A stretch of DNA of 64,000 nucleotides. Source: Terriglobales bacterium (GTDB lineage: Bacteria > Acidobacteriota > Terriglobia > Terriglobales > Acidobacteriaceae). Positions 45,726-53,854 of this stretch are shown here, piece by piece. The notes beneath the pieces were generated by a model. That model was given only the letters and a program-made list of their open reading frames with translations. It did not search any database and was not told where the DNA came from. The stretch covers positions 62,001 through 126,000 of the forward strand of contig JAOAPE010000005.1 of NCBI GenBank assembly GCA_025462725.1, in the 5' to 3' direction. Position numbers and translations under genes: made by a program. Each line of letters opens with the position of its first letter. Position 1 is the stretch's first letter.

Positions 45726-46856
45726 TTACAGCGAGGATTTCAGGAACTTGCCAATGTGCCAACCGTCCATGAACTTGAACGGAGTTTCACCGGTTGAGTA
45801 ATGTCCGCACGGAAGCACCTTAACTTTGTAGTCGATTCCATGTGCCGCAAACTGGTCAACAACTTGGAGCGAGTACTCAGGAAGGAATGTAAGGTCGTAA
45901 GTCGCGTAGATAACGAGGATCTTCTTGGCTTTCTGGCGAAATTTGTCGAAGTAATTCATGGGACTGATCGCGTCCCAAGCGTGTCGCAGGCGCTCAAGAT
46001 CGATCACCGGTTCAATCCCCGCGCGAACGTGGCGCGTGGATTGTCCCGTCCAGACAACGTCGGCAACATAAGTCGATGCGTGATTGAATGCGTTTACCTT
46101 GATGCGCTCATCATGCGCGCTCGCTAGAAACGCATAGCAGGAACCGAGACTAGTACCAACGATTCCGAAGCTCTCGTAACCTTGCTGCTCGAGCCAGTCA
46201 TAGCAGCATCGTGTGTCGATCACGGCTTGGCGAGTGGCATCAATCGTCCGGCCAATGTTCGGAGAAACAGCGTAATCGGAACGTTCCGTATCGGCCGGTA
46301 ATCGCGAGTCGTGATAAGGCAAGCTGAGTCGCAAAGTTGCAATTCCCAAGCGCGCCAGGATTCTGCACAGCGAAAGATAGCTGTGCGGCTTGGAATTCCA
46401 ATGCGGCAACAGCACGACAGCTTTCTTCGTCGGCTGCTTTGTCGGATACCACCGCGCCGTGACGGTGTTGTTTACCGGATGCGGTGTCTGTACCGGCGAT
46501 GTGAACTGCAGAAACTGCGAAGCGGTTCGTTCGCCGGGAACAACGCGATTTACGAGCCGGAAATCGGAAGGAGTTTCGTAAGAATAGAACTCATCGCTAT
46601 TGGCCAGAATATATTGGTTCAACGTTCGCAGATATTTTTCGTCTGCAGCAAAATCGTTTTTGAGTTCCGGGGTGAGCAGGTCGCCGTTGTGCGCATTGGG
46701 CCAATTGCGGGTCCAATCAAGGCCCCACTCAAACGGACGCACCACACGATTGGTGTCCCGCGTTGTCATGCGCGTTTCCCAGTCGAACATGTAGCGGGAA
46801 TAGATCCGGCGCAGCGGATGCTCAGCTTTTACGCGGTGATGAGGCTTGGAGTCCAC
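45726..46856 (-). CDS. Alpha/beta hydrolase family protein
   Basis: 376 residues from a GTG at 46856; an ATG at 46790 is an alternative. A longer frame to 47405 overlaps alr out of frame and is rejected. The nucleophile elbow is GIVGTSLGSCYAF (G-T-S-L-G), with the strand KKAVVLLPHWNSKPHSY before it, a later acid in VIYATYDLTFLPE and the catalytic His in LPCGHYSTGETP. The N-terminal WETRMTTRDTNRVVRPFEWG is a family-specific lead. Substrate unknown. It follows alr by about 50 nt and may be cotranscribed with it. Confidence 0.85.
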   Translation of the reverse strand: MDSKPHHRVKAEHPLRRIYSRYMFDWETRMTTRDTNRVVRPFEWGLDWTRNWPNAHNGDLLTPELKNDFAADEKYLRTLNQYILANSDEFYSYETPSDFRLVNRVVPGERTASQFLQFTSPVQTPHPVNNTVTARWYPTKQPTKKAVVLLPHWNSKPHSYLSLCRILARLGIATLRLSLPYHDSRLPADTERSDYAVSPNIGRTIDATRQAVIDTRCCYDWLEQQGYESFGIVGTSLGSCYAFLASAHDERIKVNAFNHASTYVADVVWTGQSTRHVRAGIEPVIDLERLRHAWDAISPMNYFDKFRQKAKKILVIYATYDLTFLPEYSLQVVDQFAAHGIDYKVKVLPCGHYSTGETPFKFMDGWHIGKFLKSSL

Positions 46857-46903
46857 ATGGAATGTTAGGGCATTCGAGTGAAGATTGTCTAGGCGCGAGC
46901 AGC

Positions 46904-48064
46904 TTACTCCACGGAAACTCGTGGAACCCGCGCAGTGATGGCACAGAGAATCTCGTATGGAATCGTCTGCGCGTGTCCGGCATGTTCCCATGCGGATATT
47001 TTTCGCGTTTCGGTTGCGCCGATCAAGATGACCTCGTCGCCTACATCGACGCCATGCATTCCGGTCACATCGACGAGCGTGATGTCCATGGAAACGTTGC
47101 CGACGATGCTGGCGTAATCGTTGCGAACAATGACGCGCCCGCGATTGGAGAGATGACGGTTCAATCCATCGCCGTAGCCAACCGGCAGAACGGCAATACG
47201 AGCCGGCGCTTGTGTCACGTATCCGCCGTTGTAGCCAAGCGGCTGACGCGCGCCAACATCGCGCACCGCAATGATGCGCGTCTTCCACGAGAGAACGGGA
47301 ATGATCGGCAGTTCGCGTGAGGCATCCGGCGAACCGGTTATGACGGACATGAAAGGAAGGTAATATCCGTAAAGCGAAATCCCGGGACGCACCATGTTCT
47401 TCCATGCGCGTTCGCGCGAAACGATGGCGGCGCTGTTGCAGATGTGGTAGTAGATCGGTGAAAGCCCGCTCTCAAGCACGGCTGTAACAGCATCGTCGAA
47501 GCGCACAAGTTGCGCCTCAACGTCGGGCGCATCGATCACTTCCGCCGACGCCAGATGCGAGAGCACACCTTCGAGCATCACGAAGTTGGCTGATTGCAAC
47601 ACCTGGACCATGTTCGGCAGATCGGCGATATCGACTCCAAGGCGTGCCATTCCAGTGTCAATCTTCAGGTGAACGGGAACAGATTGCGGCGCTTTGTCCA
47701 TCTTTTCAGCCGCATCTTCGAGAAGCTCGACATGGCTCCAGTCCCAGATCACCGGCGTGAGATTGTGCTCGATGATGGATTCTTCTTCGCCGCGGGAAAA
47801 TCCGCTGAGCAAGAGAATGCGTCCTGTTACACCAGCTTTGCGAAGTTCGATCGCTTCGGTTGCATCGGTAACGGCGAACCACTTTGCGCCTTCTTTCTGC
47901 AAAGCACGCGCGCACTCGGCGCCGCCATGTCCGTAAGCGTTGGCTTTGACGACCGCGCACACCGCGGCTGGGGTGACGAAGTCACGGATTGTTGCGTAGT
48001 TGTGCTGAAGAGCGGTTACAGAGATTTCCGCCCACGTGCGACGAGTGTTTGGATTTGAAGGCAC
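46904..48064 (-). CDS. alr: Alanine racemase
   Basis: 386 residues, PLP-dependent, making D-alanine for peptidoglycan. The PLP lysine is K40 in AVVKANAYGHG, the barrel segment HLKIDTGMARLGVD is typical, and the second catalytic Tyr lies in the C-terminal domain (RPGISLYGYY region). Normal length. It starts 47 nt after dnaB on the same strand, so the two are probably read together. Confidence 0.96.
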   Translation of the reverse strand: MPSNPNTRRTWAEISVTALQHNYATIRDFVTPAAVCAVVKANAYGHGGAECARALQKEGAKWFAVTDATEAIELRKAGVTGRILLLSGFSRGEEESIIEHNLTPVIWDWSHVELLEDAAEKMDKAPQSVPVHLKIDTGMARLGVDIADLPNMVQVLQSANFVMLEGVLSHLASAEVIDAPDVEAQLVRFDDAVTAVLESGLSPIYYHICNSAAIVSRERAWKNMVRPGISLYGYYLPFMSVITGSPDASRELPIIPVLSWKTRIIAVRDVGARQPLGYNGGYVTQAPARIAVLPVGYGDGLNRHLSNRGRVIVRNDYASIVGNVSMDITLVDVTGMHGVDVGDEVILIGATETRKISAWEHAGHAQTIPYEILCAITARVPRVSVE

Positions 48065-48111
48065 AGTAGATGCAGTCGCGAGCTGCTGCCGGAGATTATA
48101 CCGGAGCGATT

Positions 48112-49497
48112 CTAATAGTCATCGCCTGCGGGACCGATGTCGCCAGCCATGTTCTCAAACCGGGTGCTCTTCTTGATGAACGCCATCTTGATGGTTCCGG
48201 TTGGACCGTTGCGTTGTTTGGCGATGATGATTTCCGCGAGCCCTTCGAGTTCGGGATCGTCCTGCTTGTAAACCTCTTCGCGGAAGATGAACGCGACAAC
48301 GTCAGCGTCCTGCTCGATCGCGCCTGATTCGCGGAGATCAGAGAGTTGCGGACGGTTGTTTCCGGTACGTCCTTCAGGGGCACGGCTTAATTGGGAGAGC
48401 GCGACAACCGGCACGCGCATCTCCTTCGCGAGTGCTTTTAGCCCGCGCGAGATCGCGGAAACTTCCTGCGTGCGGTTTTCATATCGCTTGCCGCCGCCCG
48501 GAGGCGCCGCCGACATGAGCTGCAAGTAGTCAACGATAATCATGTCCAAGCGCTTCTGCGATTGCTGCAAGCGACGGACTTTGGCACGCATTTCGCTGAG
48601 CGAGATGCCCGGAGTGTCATCGATGAAGATCGGCGCTTGAGCCAGCGATTCGAGGCCGCTGGTGAGCTTGCCGAAATCGTCGCGACTGAGAAAACCCGTG
48701 CGAAGCTTGTGGGAGTCAACGCGCGACTGCGAACATAACATACGCAGAACAAGCGATTCGCGCGACATTTCCAGCGAGAACACAGCAACGCACTTGCCGT
48801 CCATCACCGCGGCATTTTCCGCGATGTTGATGGCGAATGCAGTCTTTCCCATAGAAGGACGCGCGGCGATGATGACCAAGTCAGAAGGTTGCAAACCGCT
48901 AGTCATCTCGTCCAGCTTGTCGTAGTGTGTTTCGAGGCCAGTGATGCGCTGTCCGCGCTGGTAGAGATTGTCGATGCTACCGAAGGAGTCCTTGACGATC
49001 TGCGGAATCCCGACGAATCCCTGGTTGATCCGGTCTTCGGCGATCTGGAAGATGGCGGATTCAGCAGAGTCGATGATCTCGGCCGCAGTGTCAGACTGCT
49101 CAAGAGCACGCGCAATCGCATTGTTCGAGGCGTGAATCAAGTTCCGCAGCAGCGACTTGTCTTTGACGATCTTGACGTACTGCTCGATCGAAGGCTGGTG
49201 AGGAACACCATCGATTAGCGACGAGATATAGGCAACACCGCCAACCGACTCGACTTCCTTCTTCCGTCCCAACTCTTCGGTGAGCGTGATGATGTCTATG
49301 GCCGCACCGCGCTCGTTCAGCTCCATCATCCGGGAGAAGATGCGGCGGTGCGCGTCGAGATAAAAGTCATCGGGACGAATGGACTCCGCGGCTTCGTTGC
49401 AAGAGGAGTTGTCGAGCAAGATGGCGCCGAGAATCGTGCGCTCAGCATCAACACTTGCCGGCAAACCGCGGTCGAGAGATTGGTCTAGTGTGGCCAA
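48112..49497 (-). CDS. dnaB: Replicative DNA helicase
   Basis: 461 residues. The N-terminal helicase-loader/primase-binding domain (PASVDAERTILGAILLD) is joined by a linker to a RecA-like ATPase: Walker A at about 212-219 (ARPSMGKT), Walker B in MIIVDYLQLM, and the arginine-finger region near the end. It unwinds DNA at the fork and binds DnaG, whose C-terminus is at the right edge of this window. No intein is present. First gene of a unit with alr. Confidence 0.97.
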   Translation of the reverse strand: MATLDQSLDRGLPASVDAERTILGAILLDNSSCNEAAESIRPDDFYLDAHRRIFSRMMELNERGAAIDIITLTEELGRKKEVESVGGVAYISSLIDGVPHQPSIEQYVKIVKDKSLLRNLIHASNNAIARALEQSDTAAEIIDSAESAIFQIAEDRINQGFVGIPQIVKDSFGSIDNLYQRGQRITGLETHYDKLDEMTSGLQPSDLVIIAARPSMGKTAFAINIAENAAVMDGKCVAVFSLEMSRESLVLRMLCSQSRVDSHKLRTGFLSRDDFGKLTSGLESLAQAPIFIDDTPGISLSEMRAKVRRLQQSQKRLDMIIVDYLQLMSAAPPGGGKRYENRTQEVSAISRGLKALAKEMRVPVVALSQLSRAPEGRTGNNRPQLSDLRESGAIEQDADVVAFIFREEVYKQDDPELEGLAEIIIAKQRNGPTGTIKMAFIKKSTRFENMAGDIGPAGDDY

Positions 49498-49711
49498 GGT
49501 ACTTACGTCAATTTCCAGAGTTTAGGGCGAAGGTACGGCGAAAGCAAGTGGGATTTCGTAAGCAAACCCCGAAGTGGCTACGGCTTATGTGGGTAGCGGA
49601 AGTGGATAGTAATGAAACAAGCGTCGTACTGCTATAGGTAAGTGGGTGCAGCTTCTGAGTAAGCTGTTGATAACGAAAACTAGCTGTGAATGACTGCGGA
49701 AAAGAAGGGCT

Positions 49712-49903
49712 CTACTGGAATCTTATCACCGCCGGCCGTGATCCCTCATCGAAATGGCATCTGACCGCATCGCGAACCATGGTTTTGAGCTCGTCCATGG
49801 TTTCAGCCTGGGTAAATATCGACTGCCCCAGTGCATGGGCCTCATAGCCGCCCTGTGGAGATTCTCGATAGCGAAGATGATTTCTGTTCTGCTCATGAAC
49901 CAT
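49712..49903 (-). CDS. HicB-like antitoxin-type protein, short C-terminus
   Basis: 63 residues. The HicB-type fold signature is YRESPQGGYEAHALGQSIFT, then a helix TMDELKTMVRDAVRCHFDEG and the start of the last strand (PAVIRF). Relatives usually continue about 8-10 residues past this point, so this copy looks clipped. No HicA-type toxin gene lies on either side, so this is a solitary or remnant member; many such solitary proteins are not antitoxins. The upstream start ATG gives MVHEQNRN. Confidence 0.65.
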   Translation of the reverse strand: MVHEQNRNHLRYRESPQGGYEAHALGQSIFTQAETMDELKTMVRDAVRCHFDEGSRPAVIRFQ

Positions 49904-49964
49904 TTTACAACGCGGAATGTGGCACTCCTCGGGAGTGCAGAATCAAAGTCCAAGGCGTTGTCCC

Positions 49965-50064
49965 TCGACTCCGGACTTTCGTCCTCCGCTCGGGATGACA
50001 GAGTATGGAGATTGCGATTTGCTTTTAGAGTAAAAGGGATCCTTCGCTGCGCTCAGGATGACAA
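49965..50064. repeat. REP-like intergenic words upstream of the ncRNA terminator
   Basis: Two related stretches, CCTCCGCTCGGGATGACA (near 49983) and CTTCGCTGCGCTCAGGATGACA (near 50042-50062), resemble the dispersed CTTCGCTGCGCTCAGGATGAC element found in many genomes. They lie between the hicB-like gene and the 3' end of the large RNA. Confidence 0.5.
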
Positions 50065-50069
50065 GGGCG

Positions 50070-50105
50070 CAAAAAACAATCGCGGTCTGATTGCTCAGAC
50101 CGCGA
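50070..50105 (-). terminator. Terminator of the candidate large ncRNA
   Basis: Perfect 11-bp stem TCGCGGTCTGA with its complement (50095-50105 and 50080-50090), closed by a GCAA tetraloop on the minus strand and followed by TTGTTTTTT. One of the strongest terminators in the window, with no protein gene ending before it. Confidence 0.88.
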
Positions 50106-51391
50106 CTATTTTGGTGGATGTCCTATCCCATCACCGACTCAGTTGCCTAAGCCGCCGTGGGTCACGCGTTTCGCCGGTTGATCAACCTGTGGGCCCCCTT
50201 CCGTTACCGGAAGTTTTACGTCAACATCGCCTCGCGGAAATGTTGCCGAGTGCTTTCACTGGCTGAAGCCTGCCGCCTGTTTCTTGCAGGCCTGCCGACG
50301 AGCGCCGCTCTTTCTTATTCCTTGCCCTCTCGGGTTCGGAATAGGGCCGCCCACCACTCTCACGACTTACGCCGTGTTTAGGTGTGCGGTCTCTAGGCTG
50401 ATAAGAATTCATCCTGCAGCTTTCGCCGCCTGATGCTTACCAGTCTTACCGGCCAACCCGGATTGCACAGCCCCTTTCGAAGCCACACATCGCAGTTGGT
50501 CTTTTGCCAGCGGTCTTGTGGCTCTCACCACCTATTTGCCTGCGCTCTCGCGTTGGCAATTCAATGTCCGCCAGACGTTTGCCTCGTGATCTCTATCTTC
50601 CGCGGCTTTCACCACTGAAGCCTTCCATCACCCAGGGCTTGCAACTCTTTACTTCGTCTTTGAACTCCTTCCGAAACCGAACTTGCGTTCGTTCTCTTCC
50701 GAAGTCTGTGCTGTTCCTAAGAACATCACTGACGAAACAGTCTTATCAACATTCGCCTTCGCCGACTCGCGCCGGTGAACACAATCTGCTGACAACCGCT
50801 TAGATCCAACCTCGCTGCAACCTGCGTTGCTGCGCCTTTCGATCCGCGATTTATCTACCGAACATCTTTTTCCAGTTGCGACTGCTTACGCTCCCGCAAC
50901 TTTTGGTCTTTCGACTAGCCCAACGTTGCCGTCATTTCGCCTTGCGGCTGATGACTCGAATACTCACCTTGCGATGAATACCCGCAACGCCTGGCCGATG
51001 CTGTTACCAGCACTGCTTCCGAATTACTTCGATCGCAGCTTTCGGCAGACTGGCTACGCTACGTCCGGTGCCTCCAGCCGAAGCCAAAGTCCGTTACCGT
51101 TGCGCACCGCCGTTGCCTCACATGCATTCTGAACCCGCCCATTAAAGTGCTGGCCCACTCTGCATCCTTGGCCCCGACAACCTGACAGCCTTCGCAGTTT
51201 TCACCGCTGTGCTGCCGGCCCTTTTGCATTTCAAGAACTCTCGGTGAAACCTCGCGTCAGAACAGGTTTTTCAACCCACCCTTACTCCGGCCCCACTGCG
51301 GGTCCCCAATGCTGTTTCCCTTCCCTGCCCCTCGCGGAACAGTTTCAGAAAACTCAGGCTCGAGCGATTCAGGACATCGCACGCTCGCGTT
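50070..51391 (-). ncRNA. Candidate large structured non-coding RNA, class unknown
   Basis: About 1.32 kb without a convincing protein gene in any frame, between the DUF6526 and hicB-like genes, read on the minus strand. At least ten short hairpins can be drawn, and most have GNRA loops only when read on this strand: GTAA (50198-50213, 50874-50901, 50999-51012), GAGA (50316-50343, 50536-50559), GCAA (50678-50691, 50923-50932, 50939-50948), GAAA (50416-50429, 50906-50915). A longer composite stem lies at 50813-50834 and a 6-bp closing-type stem near the 5' end (about 51361-51386). It ends in a strong terminator. I could not match it by eye to RNase P, tmRNA, rRNA, group I/II introns, OLE, GOLLD, ROOL or HEARO. 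Confidence 0.7.
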
Positions 51392-51397
51392 GAATGC

Positions 51398-51425
51398 AAT
51401 GTACTCCTGCTAGGAATAGGTTCAA
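51398..51425 (-). promoter_or_regulatory. Possible promoter of the large ncRNA
   Basis: On the minus strand TTGAAC (51420-51425) and TACATT (51398-51403) are separated by 16 nt, a fair sigma-70 pair. Initiation would fall near 51391, just before the first stem (CGAGCG with CGCTCG). Confidence 0.45.
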
Positions 51426-51578
51426 GAGAAAAGCGACTGTTTTTTGTGCTTAAGCTGTGCAGAATGAGTACAAGTTGTGGAAATAGGTGGAAAAGGAGGA
51501 AATCAATTCAATTTCGCCGTAGATCGCGAATATTTCACGCGTGATTTCCTCCCGGATTTGCACCAGAAGCGCTACAAA

Positions 51579-52010
51579 TCAGACGCGGAAATAGTCAGCC
51601 CGCCAACTTACGATCGCTTTCTTAATCTCTTTTCTTGAAAGCTTCTCATCCAGCGCACGTTTTGTAAGCGCTGGCACTTCTGCATCTGAAGCAAAGCGCA
51701 ATGCGATCAGTTGGTCGGTTGAAAGCTCACCAATGCGTGAACGCAGATTCTCAGGCAGCACCGTCGCGAGTCGCAAACGTTCCTCAAGACGAATGATGCG
51801 ATCCTGAACCTTCAGCGAATAGAGACGCATCTTGAACACAGCTACCAATGCGGTGATTGCGGCAGCGAGCAAAAGCACAGCCTGTTTTTCGGGATGGCGA
51901 TAAAGATGAACGCCACAATAGATGAGGAAAGCAGACGCCATTGGCGCGAGAAAGAAATGGAACGGCGGATCCCACTTGGCGTGGTTCGATAAATTCTGTT
52001 CGTCTGGCAT
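51579..52010 (-). CDS. DUF6526 membrane protein
   Basis: 143 residues from the ATG at 52010, with AGGAG 5 nt upstream. N-terminal motif EQNLSNHAKWDPPFHFFLAP, two helices (about 24-42 and 45-64), then a soluble helical C-terminus with RLEERLRLATVLP and SRKEIKKAIVSWRADYFRV. This matches DUF6526. Function unknown. It lies about 60 nt downstream of the response regulator, on the same strand, and upstream of the large ncRNA. Confidence 0.82.
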   Translation of the reverse strand: MPDEQNLSNHAKWDPPFHFFLAPMASAFLIYCGVHLYRHPEKQAVLLLAAAITALVAVFKMRLYSLKVQDRIIRLEERLRLATVLPENLRSRIGELSTDQLIALRFASDAEVPALTKRALDEKLSRKEIKKAIVSWRADYFRV

Positions 52011-52072
52011 GAACGCTCCTGGTTTATTTCTTGGGATTGTACTCAGACGCTGCAAAGACTCAAGCCGATGCT

Positions 52073-52843
52073 TTATTTCTTCGTCTTCGCCGGTTCAGGA
52101 ATGAACCGATAGCCGACTCCGCGCACCGTCACCAGATGTTTGGGCTCAGCGGGTTCGTCTTCAATGTATTTACGCAGACGCGCGATGAAGTTGTCTATGG
52201 CGCGGGTGTCAGTGTCTTCATGCAATCCCCACACATCTTCCAGCATCTGTTTGCGTGAGATCACCTTGTCGGCATTGGCCACGAGATAGCGCAGAAGTTG
52301 CACCTCCATGACGGTGAGACGATACTTCTCATTGTTCACGCGCAACTCCAGCCCCGCATAGTCCAGCGTCTTGCCACCAAATGTGAACAGCTCGGTTTCA
52401 GGAATGGTGCTGTCGGTTCTCTCGGTTTTCGGCCTTGCTGACTTTCTCGCAGTGTGTTCACCCTTACGCGACCACTCGCCTCTGCGGAGAAGTCCGTGCA
52501 GTCGAGCGATGAGAATCTTCAACTCAAACGGCTTGGGAAGATAGTCATCTGCACCTGCGTCGAATCCGTGCAGTACGTCCTCCGGACGGCCGCGTGCTGT
52601 CAGCATGAGAATCGGAACGAATTGCCCGGACTTGCGCAGATCCGCGGCAACTTCAAATCCGGAAATGCCGGGAAGCATCACATCGAGCACAACTGCATCG
52701 ACATCGCTGGTCTCGGCTTTTAACAATTTCAACGCACTCTCACCATCGCCGGCGACAAGAACCTTGTGTCCTTCAGCTTCAAGGTTGAAACGTAGGCCGT
52801 TGGCGAGGTGCTCTTCATCTTCCACGATCAGAATGGAACTCAT
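52073..52843 (-). CDS. OmpR/PhoP-family response regulator
   Basis: 256 residues. The receiver domain (1-120) has phospho-acceptor D54 in VVLDVMLPG, the acidic pocket VEDEE and K in PKPFE. A longer-than-usual linker (about 125-150, rich in Lys/Arg/Thr) joins the winged-helix DNA-binding domain (about 165-250, ending TVRGVGYRFIPE). It overlaps the sensor kinase gene by 4 nt and is its partner. Confidence 0.95.
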   Translation of the reverse strand: MSSILIVEDEEHLANGLRFNLEAEGHKVLVAGDGESALKLLKAETSDVDAVVLDVMLPGISGFEVAADLRKSGQFVPILMLTARGRPEDVLHGFDAGADDYLPKPFELKILIARLHGLLRRGEWSRKGEHTARKSARPKTERTDSTIPETELFTFGGKTLDYAGLELRVNNEKYRLTVMEVQLLRYLVANADKVISRKQMLEDVWGLHEDTDTRAIDNFIARLRKYIEDEPAEPKHLVTVRGVGYRFIPEPAKTKK

Positions 52844-53736
52844 GCTTCCACCTTGGGGAGTTCTAGGGTAAACGTGCTGCCTTTGCCTTCACCGGGGCTC
52901 TCTGCGAAAACGCGCCCGCCGTGTTTTTTGGCAATGGAACGCACGATGTACAGGCCCAATCCTGTTCCTTTCACTTGCCGCACCGCACGCAGCGGCACAC
53001 GATAGAACCGTTGGAAGACGAGCTTAAGCTGGTTCTGAGGAATTCCCACGCCGTTATCGCGGACACGCACCTGCACTCGCTTTGAGTCGAGTACGAGATC
53101 AACTCTTATTTTCACCTTCTCGTGCGAGTACTTGACCGCGTTGTCGAGCAGATTGGAAACGGCGGTGACCAACTCATCAGGATTACCCAGCACTATCGCT
53201 TCCGGATTGTAGTCAGGCACTGAGAACTCAAGCACGTCAGGCGAAAGATGGTGCCGTCCTCGTGCTAGATCAACACATTCGCCAACTAGGGAGACCATGT
53301 CCACTGAGACAAGGGCACCTTCCTGGTTCTTGTGTCCGGCGATTCCGGCTTTCAAGACTTGATCCACCGTGTAGTGAAGTCGGTCAGCGTCGGCGAGCAT
53401 GGTGGAATAGAACTCTTTTTTCTGGGCGTCGCTCACCTCACGTGATTGCAGAGTCTCAAGATAGAGGCGAATCGACGCGATCGGGGTCTTCAACTCGTGC
53501 GTGACCGCATTGATGAAGCTGTCCTGCTGTTCGCTGCGACGGATCTCTCGCACAAGAAAGATGGTGTAAAGCACCAGCCCCGCGATGATCAGCGCGAAAA
53601 AGATTATCCCTAGGATCAATGGGCCTAAGTGGCGGCCGTGGACCATGATCCAGCCGACATTCAAGAAGATTGCGACCGCCACGAGGCATGAGCCCAGGGT
53701 GATGAAAAATGCAATGGTCTTTTGCCGTCCGGTCAC
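52840..53736 (-). CDS. Sensor histidine kinase
   Basis: 298 residues. Two N-terminal membrane helices (about 8-32 and 38-62) with almost no periplasmic loop, then the H-box with His80 in FINAVTHELKTPIASIRLYL, and an HATPase domain with the N box (LLDNAVKYS), DNGVGIPQNQLKLVFQRFYR and GTGLGLYIVRS. With so small an external loop it may sense the membrane itself or an intracellular signal. It overlaps the response regulator by 4 nt. Confidence 0.94.
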   Translation of the reverse strand: MTGRQKTIAFFITLGSCLVAVAIFLNVGWIMVHGRHLGPLILGIIFFALIIAGLVLYTIFLVREIRRSEQQDSFINAVTHELKTPIASIRLYLETLQSREVSDAQKKEFYSTMLADADRLHYTVDQVLKAGIAGHKNQEGALVSVDMVSLVGECVDLARGRHHLSPDVLEFSVPDYNPEAIVLGNPDELVTAVSNLLDNAVKYSHEKVKIRVDLVLDSKRVQVRVRDNGVGIPQNQLKLVFQRFYRVPLRAVRQVKGTGLGLYIVRSIAKKHGGRVFAESPGEGKGSTFTLELPKVEA

Positions 53737-53854
53737 GCAGCCATTCTATTGCTTTTCACAAATTGCCGAGAAAAAGATGAATCGGCTCCGCCGGCTTCGA
53801 TATGCTACCTTGCAGGATTGGCCGAGAACTCGCGCCAGTAAAGGACGGTTTGCA

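Noticed and set aside
46857-47405. N-terminal extension of the alpha/beta hydrolase
   Set aside because: It overlaps the well-supported alr gene in another frame and is Arg/His/Ser-rich shadow sequence.
50221-50412. 63-residue minus-strand frame inside the large RNA (MNSYQPRDRT...)
   Set aside because: It has no ribosome site, is basic and low-order, and overlaps three hairpins of the RNA.
50504-51132. Two plus-strand frames of about 100 residues opposite the large RNA
   Set aside because: They are antisense to the hairpin-rich strand, lack domain-like sequence and have no ribosome sites; typical of frames opposite structured RNAs.
50070-51391. Group II intron, rRNA fragment or tmRNA
   Set aside because: No domain V-like AGC...GAAA...CGGTT hairpin, no reverse transcriptase, no rRNA signature stretches, and no tRNA-like CCA end were seen.
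53585-53854. 90-residue N-terminal extension of the MATE protein
   Set aside because: It is antisense to the histidine kinase and precedes the real ribosome site at 53844-53850.
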